Source: Formosa undariae
Lineage (GTDB): Bacteria > Bacteroidota > Bacteroidia > Flavobacteriales > Flavobacteriaceae
Reading direction: 5' to 3'
Assembly: GCF_042427615.1 (NCBI RefSeq)
Contig: NZ_JBHMEZ010000032.1
Span: forward strand, 62,001 to 126,000
DNA length: 64,000 nucleotides
How positions within the stretch are numbered: position 1 is the first letter of the stretch; each line of letters begins with the position of its first letter. Under the pieces are notes generated by a model. That model worked only from the letters and a program-made list of their open reading frames with translations, was not told the origin of the DNA and did not search any database. The position numbers and the translations under genes were made by a program. This document shows, piece after piece, positions 18,674 through 26,445 of this stretch.

Positions 18674-18710
18674 AAAAGCTTTAATTTTGAATACAAAGAT
18701 TAAAGCTTTT
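18674..18710 (+). terminator. inverted repeat, possible terminator of the lipoprotein gene
   Basis: Perfect 12-bp arms (18674-18685 and 18699-18710) enclose a 13-nt loop about 100 bp after the stop at 18576. The stem is AT-rich and its end is T-rich, so it may terminate in the plus direction. Confidence 0.45.
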
Positions 18711-19116
18711 AGAAGTATTTGTGCTTCTATTAACAAAGGTAACAGGATTTATTATTGTATTGAAATCTTAAAAAATCGGATAATTATATATTTTTATATT
18801 CTCGACTCCGCTCGAACTCCAAAAAAAATATAGCCTAGAAGAGAATTTAAAGATTAATCATTGATATATAATGGGTATTAAGAAGAGTCGAGAATCTCCC
18901 ATAATAATCTATAGTTATTCCTTGATTTGATTGCTAGTAGGATTCGTGTTTGTAAACTATTCTATAACGACCTCTATTAGCAACAGATTAAGAAGATCTG
19001 ATGATCTATTCAATACGTTTCTTTTTTCAAAGATCGCACTGTTTTTTAGTCCAACACACAACTTTTGAGATTGATGCATCTTGAGCTTTTTTTGATGGTT
19101 ATAAGCTATAAAAAAC
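18711..19116. other. non-coding stretch with possible extragenic palindrome
   Basis: About 400 bp without a convincing gene. A 40-codon frame on the minus strand (19079 to 18957) is the only open stretch and looks unsupported. The area contains a pair of inverted TCGAC-type motifs listed separately. Confidence 0.5.
18798..18895. repeat. possible extragenic repetitive palindrome (TCTCGAC-type)
   Basis: ATTCTCGAC at 18798-18806 is repeated inverted as GTCGAGAAT at 18887-18895. The first copy sits in a smaller palindromic motif, CTCGACTCCGCTCGAA. Motifs of this kind recur between genes in many flavobacterial genomes. Only one pair is present in the window, so repetitiveness cannot be shown here. 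Confidence 0.4.
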
Positions 19117-19150
19117 AAAACCCTCATAATCATACGATTATAAGGGTTTT
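19116..19150 (-). terminator. intrinsic terminator of tRNA-Ser
   Basis: A 15-bp stem with one G-U pair (19117-19131 and 19136-19150, 4-nt loop) lies directly after the tRNA 3' end on the minus strand and is followed by T-rich sequence. Confidence 0.75.
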
Positions 19151-19152
19151 TG

Positions 19153-19237
19153 CGGAGAATGAGGGATTCGAACCCCCGGAGGTGTAACCCTCAACAGTTT
19201 TCAAGACTGCCGCATTCGACCACTCTGCCAATTCTCC
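19153..19237 (-). tRNA. tRNA-Ser (TGA)
   Basis: This 85-nt minus-strand tRNA has a 7-bp acceptor stem (GGAGAAT/ATTCTCC), a long variable arm as expected for serine, a GGTTCGAATCC T-arm and the anticodon loop CTTGAAA, giving anticodon TGA. CCA is not encoded. Confidence 0.95.
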
Positions 19238-19271
19238 GAGTGTCTCATCAGGTATTCCCTGATTGCGGGTG

Positions 19272-19303
19272 CAAATATAAGACGCTTTTTCGATTATATC
19301 AAA
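19272..19303 (-). promoter_or_regulatory. consensus Bacteroidota promoter of tRNA-Ser
   Basis: On the minus strand, TTTG at 19303-19300 is followed after 20 bp by TATATTTG at 19279-19272, matching the TTTG/TAnnTTTG vegetative consensus. It is 34 bp upstream of the tRNA. Confidence 0.65.
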
Positions 19304-19459
19304 TAAAAATTAAAAAAAATTAAAACATTTTTCGACACCTCATTTAACAAATTATATTTCAAACGGTTATAAATTTATTTTTACAAACTATTTTATGTTT
19401 TATAATATGCTTTCTAGTAAAATAATAAAGTTATTAAGGCTAAAGTCCATTTCAAATCC

Positions 19460-19467
19460 TATTTTTG
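19460..19467 (+). promoter_or_regulatory. Bacteroidota -7 promoter box for the nitroreductase gene
   Basis: TATTTTTG matches TAnnTTTG and lies 19 bp before the start codon at 19487. Confidence 0.45.
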
Positions 19468-19486
19468 GCACCTATTAAATCAGTAT

Positions 19487-20116
19487 ATGGATATTCTTAA
19501 ACAGTTGCAATGGCGATATGCCACAAAAAAATTCGATAACAATCGCATAATAGAAAATAATAAACTTCAAGTGCTTTTGGAAGCTTTCAATTTAACAGCG
19601 ACCTCTTACGGCTTACAACCTGTAAAATTAGTGGTGATTAAAAACAAAGTGTTGCAACGTGAATTAGTAGAAGCGTCTATGAACCAGGAGCAAATTGCTC
19701 AAGCTTCTCATGTCCTAGTATTCTGTATAGAAACGACTATAGATAATGTATTTGTCGAAAATTATTTTAAACGCGTACAAGCGGTTCGTAATACACCGGA
19801 AGCTGTTTTAAATCCTTTTAAAAACTTTTTAATATCAGATTTCGAGAATAAAGAACAATTACAAATCGAGAACTGGGCAACTAAACAAGCATATCTTGCC
19901 TTAGGAAACATGTTAACCGTGTGTGCTGTACAACATATTGATGCGTGTCCTATGGAAGGCTTCACTCCTGCTAAATACGACAACATTTTGGAATTAACGC
20001 AAAGAGGTTTAAAATCTGTTTTAGTGCTTCCGATTGGGTATCGTGCAGAAGACGATGTGTTTTCTGACATGAAAAAGGTAAGAAAACCTATCGTAGAAAG
20101 TATCATTCATCTGTAA
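19487..20116 (+). CDS. nitroreductase-family NAD(P)H-dependent oxidoreductase
   Basis: The 209-residue protein matches the FMN-dependent NfsB-type nitroreductase family: it opens with LKQLQWRYATKKFD (the Arg-Tyr-Ala-Thr-Lys-Lys-Phe phosphate-binding block), has the TSYGLQPVKLVVI segment and ends with LPIGYRAEDDVF, where a flavin contact is expected. Such enzymes reduce nitro compounds or quinones in the cytoplasm. It is monocistronic with its own -7 box. The physiological substrate is unknown. Confidence 0.88.
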   Translation: MDILKQLQWRYATKKFDNNRIIENNKLQVLLEAFNLTATSYGLQPVKLVVIKNKVLQRELVEASMNQEQIAQASHVLVFCIETTIDNVFVENYFKRVQAVRNTPEAVLNPFKNFLISDFENKEQLQIENWATKQAYLALGNMLTVCAVQHIDACPMEGFTPAKYDNILELTQRGLKSVLVLPIGYRAEDDVFSDMKKVRKPIVESIIHL

Positions 20117-20321
20117 CTATATCGCATAGATTCGAAAATCTTTCTCTATTTTTAATCTACTATTATTGAAGGTTAAATAATTAAAGACGCGCTAAAACTA
20201 AGTTTTGGGTCCTAATTATAACAATGAAATGATTTTTAGTGTTTTTCAACAATGGCATTTCAATAATTGAAAAGATCTAGAATCTTCGTTTTGACTTCTT
20301 TTTTATTCCTTGCTTTAATCG

Positions 20322-20329
20322 TAAATTTG
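20322..20329 (+). promoter_or_regulatory. Bacteroidota -7 promoter box for the aminotransferase gene
   Basis: TAAATTTG is an exact TAnnTTTG match 22 bp before the start codon at 20352. Confidence 0.45.
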
Positions 20330-20351
20330 AATTCAATTTTAAATAGACCTC

Positions 20352-21545
20352 ATGCCTGGATTTGAACTTTTTGGAAGTGCCGAAAAAAAAGAAGTACACG
20401 ATGTACTTGAAAGTGGTATTTTAATGCGTTATGGCTTCGATGCCATGAGAAACAATCATTGGAAAGCTAAAGAATTAGAGACCGAATTACAAACCCAAAT
20501 GCAAGTGAAGCACGCGCAATTAGTATCTAGTGGTACAGCTGCCGTATCTGTTGCTTTAGCCATTGCCGGTGTCGGTTCTGGAGACGAAGTTATTCTACCT
20601 ACTTTTACTTTTGTTGCCAGTTTTGAAGCGGTTTTAATGTTAGGTGCTATTCCGGTATTAGTAGATATCGACGATACACTAACACTAGATATTACAGCTG
20701 TAAAAAAGGCGATTACTCCAAAAACCAAAGCGATTATGCCTGTGCATATGTGCGGTGGTATGGCGCGATTAAAAGAATTAAAGGAGATTTGTGATACACA
20801 TAATCTAAAATTAATTGAAGATGCCTGTCAGGCCATCGGAGGAACTTATGAAGGAAAACCTTTAGGAAGTTACGGAGATGTTGGCTGTTTTTCTTTCGAT
20901 TTTGTTAAAACCATAACTGCTGGCGAAGGTGGTGCAATTATTACAAATAACGATGAGTACGCCACTTGGGCAGACAATTATAGCGATCATGGTCACGATC
21001 ACGTTGGTTCAGATCGTGGTGCTGAAAGTCATCCCTTCCTGGGTTATAATTTCAGAATTTCAGAACTTCATGCAGCTGTTGGTTTGGCTCAAGTAAGACG
21101 TTTAAATGATTTTATTGCCATTCAGAAAAATCACTATACCGTTTTAAGAGAAGCTTTAAGTTCTATTCCTGAAATTACATTTAGAACAACTCCCGAAGCA
21201 GGTGAAGAAAACTATTCTTTTTTAAATTTCTTTCTACCCGATTTGGAAACATCTAACAAGGCTATGGTAGCTCTAAAAGAAGCTGGAATAGATGGATGTT
21301 TTCATTACTTTAACAACAACTGGCATTATGTTAGAAAGTGGAATCATTTAAAAGAAGCAAAAAGTATATTCCCAATTGCTCCTCAAATAAAAGAAGCGTT
21401 AAGCACTTTAGAAAATAAAACATTCGAACAATCCGATCATTATATTGGAAGAAACATATCTTGTTTAATCAAGTTATCTTGGACTGAAGACGAAGTCAAA
21501 TTAAGAGCTTCAAAAATGGTCGAGGCGATTAAAAGTGTATTGTAA
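20352..21545 (+). CDS. DegT/DnrJ/EryC1/StrS-family PLP-dependent aminotransferase
   Basis: The 397-residue protein has the family's sugar-aminotransferase fold: SSGTAAVSVAL (59-69) for phosphate binding, an EDACQAIGG motif (156-164) with the PLP-ring Asp, and the Schiff-base lysine K186 in SFDFVKTITAGEGG. These enzymes usually transaminate nucleotide-linked keto-sugars. Here it is alone, bounded by a nitroreductase gene and its own terminator, so no sugar pathway is indicated. An aminotransfer role in a secondary metabolite pathway is possible. Confidence 0.85.
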   Translation: MPGFELFGSAEKKEVHDVLESGILMRYGFDAMRNNHWKAKELETELQTQMQVKHAQLVSSGTAAVSVALAIAGVGSGDEVILPTFTFVASFEAVLMLGAIPVLVDIDDTLTLDITAVKKAITPKTKAIMPVHMCGGMARLKELKEICDTHNLKLIEDACQAIGGTYEGKPLGSYGDVGCFSFDFVKTITAGEGGAIITNNDEYATWADNYSDHGHDHVGSDRGAESHPFLGYNFRISELHAAVGLAQVRRLNDFIAIQKNHYTVLREALSSIPEITFRTTPEAGEENYSFLNFFLPDLETSNKAMVALKEAGIDGCFHYFNNNWHYVRKWNHLKEAKSIFPIAPQIKEALSTLENKTFEQSDHYIGRNISCLIKLSWTEDEVKLRASKMVEAIKSVL

Positions 21546-21570
21546 ATTATAAATTCTAAAAGAATCCAAC

Positions 21571-21610
21571 AACCATTCTCTGTATCATTATAGAGAATGG
21601 TTTTCTTTTT
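21571..21610 (+). terminator. intrinsic terminator of the aminotransferase gene
   Basis: Perfect 11-bp arms (21571-21581 and 21592-21602) and a 10-nt loop are followed by a T-rich tail in the plus direction. Confidence 0.8.
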
Positions 21611-21677
21611 CTATATGCGATGGCTAAATAAGCTATATAACGCACATACTACAGAAATTAGAGACACTACACCTGTT

Positions 21678-22964
21678 TTAATTTTCTCTATTTAAAACAC
21701 GCTTATAAACGAATTCCATTGCGAAACAAAACACTATAATTCCGAGAGAAATAAGAACGCCTATTTTATTACTGGAAAACTGCTGTATTATTAATGTAAC
21801 AAAGGCCAACAAGCACAGTGCACTTGCAATAGCATGAATCCATTTATTAGAGTCTAATTCGGTGTATTTTTTATAACCAATATAATTAACAATACAGAAC
21901 ACCAGTAAAAAGCCGGCACTTCCTGCTGTAGAAATGCTTTCCAAATTAAATAGATTTACTAACACGATAGATAAGATAGCCGTAATTAATAATCCTACTG
22001 GTTTGCCCCAGAATTGATGACAGAAATATTTTGGTAGTTCTTGATCTACGGCAATATCATAATTCACCCTACCGCTCCCTAAAATGGTGGCATTAATAGC
22101 CGAAAATGTAGAAATTAGTGCTGTAATCGTTATAACAGTAAACCCCACTTGCCCTAAAGTAGGTTCTGCAGCCTTTGCTAAAACGTAATCTTGGGCATCT
22201 GCAATCTGATTAAACGGTAATGATCCCACAGTTACAATAGCTATCAACACATATAATACAACAACAAAACCAACCGCACCAAAATAGGCTTTGGTAGTGT
22301 TTTTTTCTCGGTCTTTTAAATCGGATATAGAGTTTGCTATCAATTCAAAGCCTTCATAAGCGACAAAAATGACCATCCCTCCCGATAACAATAAAAAAGG
22401 ATTCTCCCATTTTGCTGGTGATAATTGTCCTAGATTTTCAGGATGCGAAGAAAATCCGTACATACCTACACCAATAAACGCAACCAGAATAAGCAGCTTT
22501 ATAACTACGGCTACGGATTCAATCCGACTAACAAGACTTACACTTAAATAATTAATAAGCAGAGCGACTATAATAATAGACGATTGAAATATATGAGTAT
22601 CGATGGTTTTATCTCCCGTAATAGATATTAACGCCGCTCCATAAGACCCAAAAGCAGAAGCGTAGAGGGCTAGCATTACAATATAGCTAATCCAAAGTAG
22701 GTTGTTTATACCTCCTGCAAAAATACCATTCCCATACTGCTGATGGATAAATTTAACAGTACCTCCATTCTCAGGATATCTCTTAGACAACTTCGCGTAC
22801 GAATACGCGGTTAATAATGCGATTAAACCCGCAAAGAGAAACGCTACAGGTGTTCCTCCTTTTGCTAAAGAAACAGCAAGTCCGAGTACAGCAAAAATAC
22901 CACCTCCAACCATACCTCCTATTCCTATAGAAATAGCATCTTTTAAACTTATTTTTTTATTCAT
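21678..22964 (-). CDS. APC-superfamily amino acid permease
   Basis: This 428-residue inner-membrane protein has about 12 hydrophobic segments. The N-terminal GIGGMVGGGIFAVLG motif and YAKLSKRYPENGG are hallmarks of the APC family. The segment GGMVIFVAYEGFELIANSISD corresponds to the transmembrane-6 region. It should import an amino acid or related amine by proton symport or exchange. It is monocistronic, with a tRNA-Thr gene upstream and convergent to the aminotransferase gene. The specific substrate cannot be inferred. Confidence 0.88.
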   Translation of the reverse strand: MNKKISLKDAISIGIGGMVGGGIFAVLGLAVSLAKGGTPVAFLFAGLIALLTAYSYAKLSKRYPENGGTVKFIHQQYGNGIFAGGINNLLWISYIVMLALYASAFGSYGAALISITGDKTIDTHIFQSSIIIVALLINYLSVSLVSRIESVAVVIKLLILVAFIGVGMYGFSSHPENLGQLSPAKWENPFLLLSGGMVIFVAYEGFELIANSISDLKDREKNTTKAYFGAVGFVVVLYVLIAIVTVGSLPFNQIADAQDYVLAKAAEPTLGQVGFTVITITALISTFSAINATILGSGRVNYDIAVDQELPKYFCHQFWGKPVGLLITAILSIVLVNLFNLESISTAGSAGFLLVFCIVNYIGYKKYTELDSNKWIHAIASALCLLAFVTLIIQQFSSNKIGVLISLGIIVFCFAMEFVYKRVLNREN

Positions 22965-23091
22965 TTTGGATGAGGATTATAATTTGGTAAGTTTCCTTGG
23001 CTTCGAAGCTAAATAACGTTGTCACACGAAAGCGCTTAAAGCTATTTTAAGTTTTAAAATTAAGTGAAATATAGAGGAGAGAAAAGTATAG

Positions 23092-23129
23092 CGCAAAAAA
23101 AAAGTTCAATGTAAAAACATTGAACTTTT
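23092..23129 (-). terminator. intrinsic terminator of tRNA-Thr
   Basis: A 12-bp stem (23100-23111 and 23118-23129, 6-nt loop) sits 5 bp past the tRNA-Thr 3' end on the minus strand and is followed by a long T-run. Confidence 0.85.
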
Positions 23130-23133
23130 AAAG

Positions 23134-23207
23134 AGCCGATGGAGGGACTCGAACCCACGACCTGCTGATTACAAATCAGCTGCTCTAGCCAGCTGAGCTA
23201 CATCGGC
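23134..23207 (-). tRNA. tRNA-Thr (TGT), copy 1
   Basis: The 74-nt minus-strand tRNA has acceptor stem GCCGATG/CATCGGC, GGTTCGAGTCC in the T-arm and anticodon loop TTTGTAA, giving anticodon TGT. It is identical over its full length to the copy at 41676-41749. Confidence 0.95.
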
Positions 23208-23221
23208 TTGAAAATCGAGTG

Positions 23222-23252
23222 CAAAGATAGAGCTATTTCTAATATCTGCAAA
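23222..23252 (-). promoter_or_regulatory. consensus Bacteroidota promoter of tRNA-Thr copy 1
   Basis: On the minus strand, TTTG (23252-23249), 19 bp, then TATCTTTG (23229-23222). This is an exact match to the TTTG-N19-TAnnTTTG consensus, 14 bp before the tRNA. Confidence 0.7.
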
Positions 23253-23268
23253 TCTTTTTCAATAAATT

Positions 23269-23538
23269 TTAGCTTAAATTATTAATTTTATCAATCAACG
23301 CACGACCTTCAGTCTCTAATTCTTGGTTAATTGCCTTAAAATGAGCTTTTTTATCTTCTACGTTCTTATTATTTACTTTTGTAATTAAAGTATCAAAAGT
23401 ACTGATTGCTTCATCTATAATTGTTTCACTTTGCTTAACGTCTTTGTCTGTGTTGGTATATTGCCAAACATAAACAGCTTCAATAATATCTCCTAAAACG
23501 AAATTAATGTCCTTTTTAAGATCTCTAACATTTGCCAT
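23269..23538 (-). CDS. hypothetical small helical protein
   Basis: I do not recognise this 89-residue protein. It has no signal peptide or membrane segment and is rich in Lys, Asp and Glu; most of it looks helical, with a YVWQYTNTDKD segment and a C-terminal half ending in ALIDKINNLS. It is monocistronic, with an exact -7 box 26 bp upstream of the start, and lies upstream of tRNA-Thr on the same strand. A cytoplasmic helical protein is the most that can be said. Confidence 0.7.
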   Translation of the reverse strand: MANVRDLKKDINFVLGDIIEAVYVWQYTNTDKDVKQSETIIDEAISTFDTLITKVNNKNVEDKKAHFKAINQELETEGRALIDKINNLS

Positions 23539-23564
23539 AATATAAAATTGTATTTATTTGACTG

Positions 23565-23572
23565 CAAAATTA
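23565..23572 (-). promoter_or_regulatory. Bacteroidota -7 promoter box for the 89-residue protein gene
   Basis: TAATTTTG on the minus strand matches TAnnTTTG, 26 bp upstream of the start codon. Confidence 0.45.
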
Positions 23573-23647
23573 CACTAATCCAAAACAAATTTTGTTATAA
23601 ATACAAATAAATATTGCTGAATTAAAATTTAATAGCTACATTTAAGT

Positions 23648-23822
23648 CATGAATGTAAGCATAGCACATAATAAGCAAATTTGTAATCGTATTTCACAAC
23701 AGTGGAAATCGATTGTCATTTTCATGCTTATTTTTAAGCCAGCCACGCATCTCGAATTTAGTTAACTATTATATAATATAACGATAAACGACAAAGGTGC
23801 TTTTTTAAAGGCACCTTTTCTA
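23648..23822 (+). ncRNA. candidate structured small RNA or attenuated leader
   Basis: This part of a 452-bp gap has three marks of an RNA gene. A promoter-like TTG (23614-23616), 20 bp, TACATTTA (23637-23644) precedes it. Within it, a stem around 23680-23715 (ATTTCAC/GTGgAAAT, extended by AATCG/CGATT) is enclosed by a 7-bp pairing, TAAGCAT at 23656-23662 with ATGCTTA at 23724-23730. It ends in an intrinsic terminator at 23793-23822. A 38-codon frame (23649-23765) also fits, so a small peptide is the alternative, or a leader of the gene at 23991. It matches no RNA family I recognise. Confidence 0.4.
23793..23822 (+). terminator. intrinsic terminator upstream of the 123-residue protein gene
   Basis: AAAGGTGC (23793-23800) pairs with GCACCTTT (23811-23818) across a 10-nt loop and is followed by a T-rich tail. 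No annotated protein gene precedes it on the plus strand. Confidence 0.7.
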
Positions 23823-23990
23823 TTTTTAATCCATTACTAATTTAAATTTTAAAATTATGAAAAATGTAATCTCAATGTCACAGAAAAACCAGAAGCTTAT
23901 TGCACATTCCAATCGTCTTAACGTCATATTTTGCACGTTCCACCATTACGAATTTAGTCCCACTTTAGTATATCCTTAAAACAAAACATC

Positions 23991-24362
23991 ATGAATACAT
24001 ACACATATACCAACGTACCTTTTACTGTAACAGAACATGTAAGTAACGCTAATGGCTTTTTACTGCCTCACAACCTTTATAATAAAGTTAAAACGATCGC
24101 GGCTTACCCTATTAAAGAATTTTATTTACAAGACGCCCCCGATCTTGCAGATTTTAAATTTAAAATGCACAAGAATGCATTCTTAAATGATGAACTAACC
24201 ATTCAGGCACAACTTATAAAGAAACATGATAATGGCTATTTAGTGAATATTATCGTGACTAAACCAAAGCCTGTTACCAATCATCATGAAACGATTTGTA
24301 GTGCTCTATTTGGTTTTACCTTGAATCAAGATTATGTCAAGGAAGAAAAAACAGCTTGTTAA
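23991..24362 (+). CDS. hypothetical protein, possible hotdog-fold
   Basis: This 123-residue cytoplasmic protein is not recognised with confidence. The alternating pattern in DELTIQAQLIKKHDNGYLVNII, followed by ETICSALFGFTL, resembles the beta-strands of hotdog-fold thioesterases or dehydratases, but no catalytic motif can be identified. It ends just before a very strong terminator and is preceded by the candidate RNA at 23648-23822. The fold suggestion is inference. Confidence 0.65.
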   Translation: MNTYTYTNVPFTVTEHVSNANGFLLPHNLYNKVKTIAAYPIKEFYLQDAPDLADFKFKMHKNAFLNDELTIQAQLIKKHDNGYLVNIIVTKPKPVTNHHETICSALFGFTLNQDYVKEEKTAC

Positions 24363-24368
24363 ATAAAA

Positions 24369-24401
24369 TTCCCGAGTGTTACACCCGGGATTTTTTTTTT
24401 T
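24369..24401 (+). terminator. intrinsic terminator between convergent genes
   Basis: An 11-bp stem (24369-24379 and 24381-24391, one G-T pairing) is followed by eleven Ts. It ends the 123-residue protein gene and could also serve the convergent manA gene, since the minus-strand side is T-rich too. Confidence 0.85.
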
Positions 24402-24404
24402 GCT

Positions 24405-25376
24405 TTATACAAAAACTTCTAAAAGCTTAGCTTGTTTTGAATTGATTTGAAAGGCTTCAACTGCAGCAGGAAGTAAAATCGTTTCACCCATTTTAATGGT
24501 TTCTGAAATACCGTTAACAGTAATCTCCGCTTCGCCTTCTACACACATGTAAATTAGAAACGAATCACGAATATTTTTTTTCGATAGCGTTTCTGTAACT
24601 TCTAAAAAGCTTGTCGTAAAATAAGGACAGCTCACCATCTCGTTCGATTCATTTTTAATTTTCTCGTAAGTCACTTTAAAATCGTCTGCCATTTCAAAAT
24701 CTATAGCATCTAAAGCAAGTTCCGTGTGAAGTTCTCTTTCGTTTCCTTCTTTATCCACACGTTCCCAATCGTAAACACGATACGTAATATCACTAGTTTG
24801 CTGAATTTCGGCTAACATTACTCCTGCTCCAATAGCATGTACACGTCCTACCTCAATAAAAAAAGTGTCGCCTGTATTGACGCGCTCTGTATTTAAAATT
24901 TTAGGTAAAGTTTTATGTTCTAAATGCTCTAAATAATTAGCCGGAGTAACTTTGTCTTTAAATCCAACAATTAGTTCTGAATTTTCATCCGCTTGCATCA
25001 CATACCACATTTCAGTTTTTCCGAATGAATTATGACGTTTTGCGGCCAATTCATCATTAGGATGTAATTGAATAGATAAATCTTGCTTAGCATCAATGTA
25101 CTTAATTAATAGCGGGAATTTATTTTTAAATATCCTATAGTTCTGCACCCCAATAAAATCTTCTTTATAGGTCTCTAAAAGATCTTTTAAAGATTTTCCT
25201 TTTAATGCACCATTAGCAACTACAGAAGGCTCGCCTTCTACATCACTAATTTCCCAACTTTCCCCAACATCTGTTGCATTACTGTTTTTATTTAATAACG
25301 ATTTTAATTTTTCACCACCCCAAATTTTTTCTTTTAAGATTGGTGAGAATTTAATTGGATAAACTAGATTTTCCAT
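24405..25376 (-). CDS. manA: class I mannose-6-phosphate isomerase
   Basis: The 323-residue zinc enzyme interconverts mannose-6-phosphate and fructose-6-phosphate, feeding GDP-mannose synthesis or mannose use. The expected zinc ligands are visible: Gln103 and His105 in QLHPND, Glu122 in KTEMWY and His180 in GRVHAIGAG. It is the short bacterial form. It is third in an operon with idi and the pterin synthase gene (7-bp gap). Those neighbours are functionally unrelated, so the linkage seems to be organisational. Confidence 0.9.
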   Translation of the reverse strand: MENLVYPIKFSPILKEKIWGGEKLKSLLNKNSNATDVGESWEISDVEGEPSVVANGALKGKSLKDLLETYKEDFIGVQNYRIFKNKFPLLIKYIDAKQDLSIQLHPNDELAAKRHNSFGKTEMWYVMQADENSELIVGFKDKVTPANYLEHLEHKTLPKILNTERVNTGDTFFIEVGRVHAIGAGVMLAEIQQTSDITYRVYDWERVDKEGNERELHTELALDAIDFEMADDFKVTYEKIKNESNEMVSCPYFTTSFLEVTETLSKKNIRDSFLIYMCVEGEAEITVNGISETIKMGETILLPAAVEAFQINSKQAKLLEVFV

Positions 25377-25383
25377 AATATAT

Positions 25384-25794
25384 TTATTTACCTGAATAAC
25401 TCACAAAGTTTCTCGGAGTCTCGTAAAGTGTAATTTCCAACTCTAAATTTTCCTCTAATTTAGGTTGGATTTTATTATAAATTACAACTGCAATATTCTC
25501 TGCAGTAGGATTAAGATCCTTAAACTCCGGCACATCTAAGTTAAGGTTTTTATGGTCGAAAGCCTCCTCTATTTCGTCTTTTATAAGTTGTTTTAAGATT
25601 TTTAAATCAATAACAAAACCCGTCTCTTTATCGATTTCTCCAGTTACACTTACAATAACATCGTAATTATGTCCGTGATAATTTGCATTGTTACAACGTC
25701 CAAAAATCAACTGATTTTTTTCGTCTGTCCAATCCTTTCTATATAACCTGTGGGCTGCATTAAAATACCCTTGCCTACTCACTTTTGCTATCAT
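25384..25794 (-). CDS. 6-pyruvoyl-tetrahydropterin synthase / 6-carboxytetrahydropterin synthase family
   Basis: The 136-residue protein belongs to the PTPS/QueD family acting on dihydroneopterin triphosphate. Zinc ligands are His15 (NAAHRL), His40 and His42 (YHGHNY), with catalytic Cys34. The Cys-to-HGH spacing (CNNANYHGH, five residues) and the later DHKNLNLDVPEF motif resemble animal PTPS more than QueD, which has CxxxHGH. Both queuosine precursor synthesis and tetrahydropterin synthesis are possible. It lies 3 bp after idi and 7 bp before manA. Confidence 0.85.
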   Translation of the reverse strand: MIAKVSRQGYFNAAHRLYRKDWTDEKNQLIFGRCNNANYHGHNYDVIVSVTGEIDKETGFVIDLKILKQLIKDEIEEAFDHKNLNLDVPEFKDLNPTAENIAVVIYNKIQPKLEENLELEITLYETPRNFVSYSGK

Positions 25795-25797
25795 AAA

Positions 25798-26319
25798 TTA
25801 CGAGATATTTATAAAGTCATAAAATTTATCAAAAATAATCTTAAACCAAGATGTGTAACTATCTGGATTTAATTTAATATCTGCTTTAACATCTTCTAAA
25901 GTCATCCATTTCCAGTTGGCGACTTCGTCAGGATTTATATTAGGTTCTCCATTATAATGCCCCACTAAGATATGATCGAACTCATGTTCGGTTAGACCAT
26001 TTTCAAAAGGTGATTTATACATAAAAGATGTCTTCTCTTCTAAATCGCTCACAAACCCCATTTCTTCTTCTAAACGTCTTCTTCCGGCATCAAGATTAGA
26101 CTCTCCGTCACGCTGATGACTACAACATGTATTGGTCCATAACCCTGGCGTATGGTATTTACTTAATGCACGTTGTTGTAACATTAACTCATTCTTTTCG
26201 TTAAATACAAATACAGAAAAGGCTCTATGTAACACGCCTTTTTCGTGTGCTTCCAGTTTTGGCATAAGCCCGATTGGCTCATCATTTTCGTTAACTAATA
26301 CTACGTTTTCTTCTATCAT
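25798..26319 (-). CDS. idi: isopentenyl-diphosphate delta-isomerase, type I
   Basis: The 173-residue Nudix-fold enzyme interconverts isopentenyl and dimethylallyl diphosphate in isoprenoid synthesis. The catalytic cysteine is in TNTCCSH (Cys66), the Nudix-like helix is at EMGF following RRRLEEE, and the EHEFDH motif (111-116) holds the acidic metal or base residues. It is the first gene of the idi-PTPS-manA operon, divergent from prfC. Confidence 0.92.
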   Translation of the reverse strand: MIEENVVLVNENDEPIGLMPKLEAHEKGVLHRAFSVFVFNEKNELMLQQRALSKYHTPGLWTNTCCSHQRDGESNLDAGRRRLEEEMGFVSDLEEKTSFMYKSPFENGLTEHEFDHILVGHYNGEPNINPDEVANWKWMTLEDVKADIKLNPDSYTSWFKIIFDKFYDFINIS

Positions 26320-26415
26320 ATTGTAAAAATACCAAGTAAAATTATAAAATACGTTAATGTGAAGATAAAAATAAAAAGGGGGCGCTTCATTTATTACATT
26401 TCATACTAATAATAG

Positions 26416-26423
26416 TATCTTTG
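26416..26423 (+). promoter_or_regulatory. Bacteroidota -7 promoter box for prfC
   Basis: TATCTTTG matches TAnnTTTG and lies 22 bp before the prfC start codon. The -33 region is only T-rich. Confidence 0.5.
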
Positions 26424-26445
26424 CTTCCTATTTTCAAGAATTATT

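Noticed and set aside
18957..19079. 40-codon minus-strand frame
   Set aside because: It has no visible promoter, SD or similarity to a family I know; it is only listed as a note in the spacer.
23857..23979. 40-codon plus-strand frame upstream of the 123-residue protein gene
   Set aside because: No RBS or homology support; its position before the gene could be a leader frame but nothing proves it.
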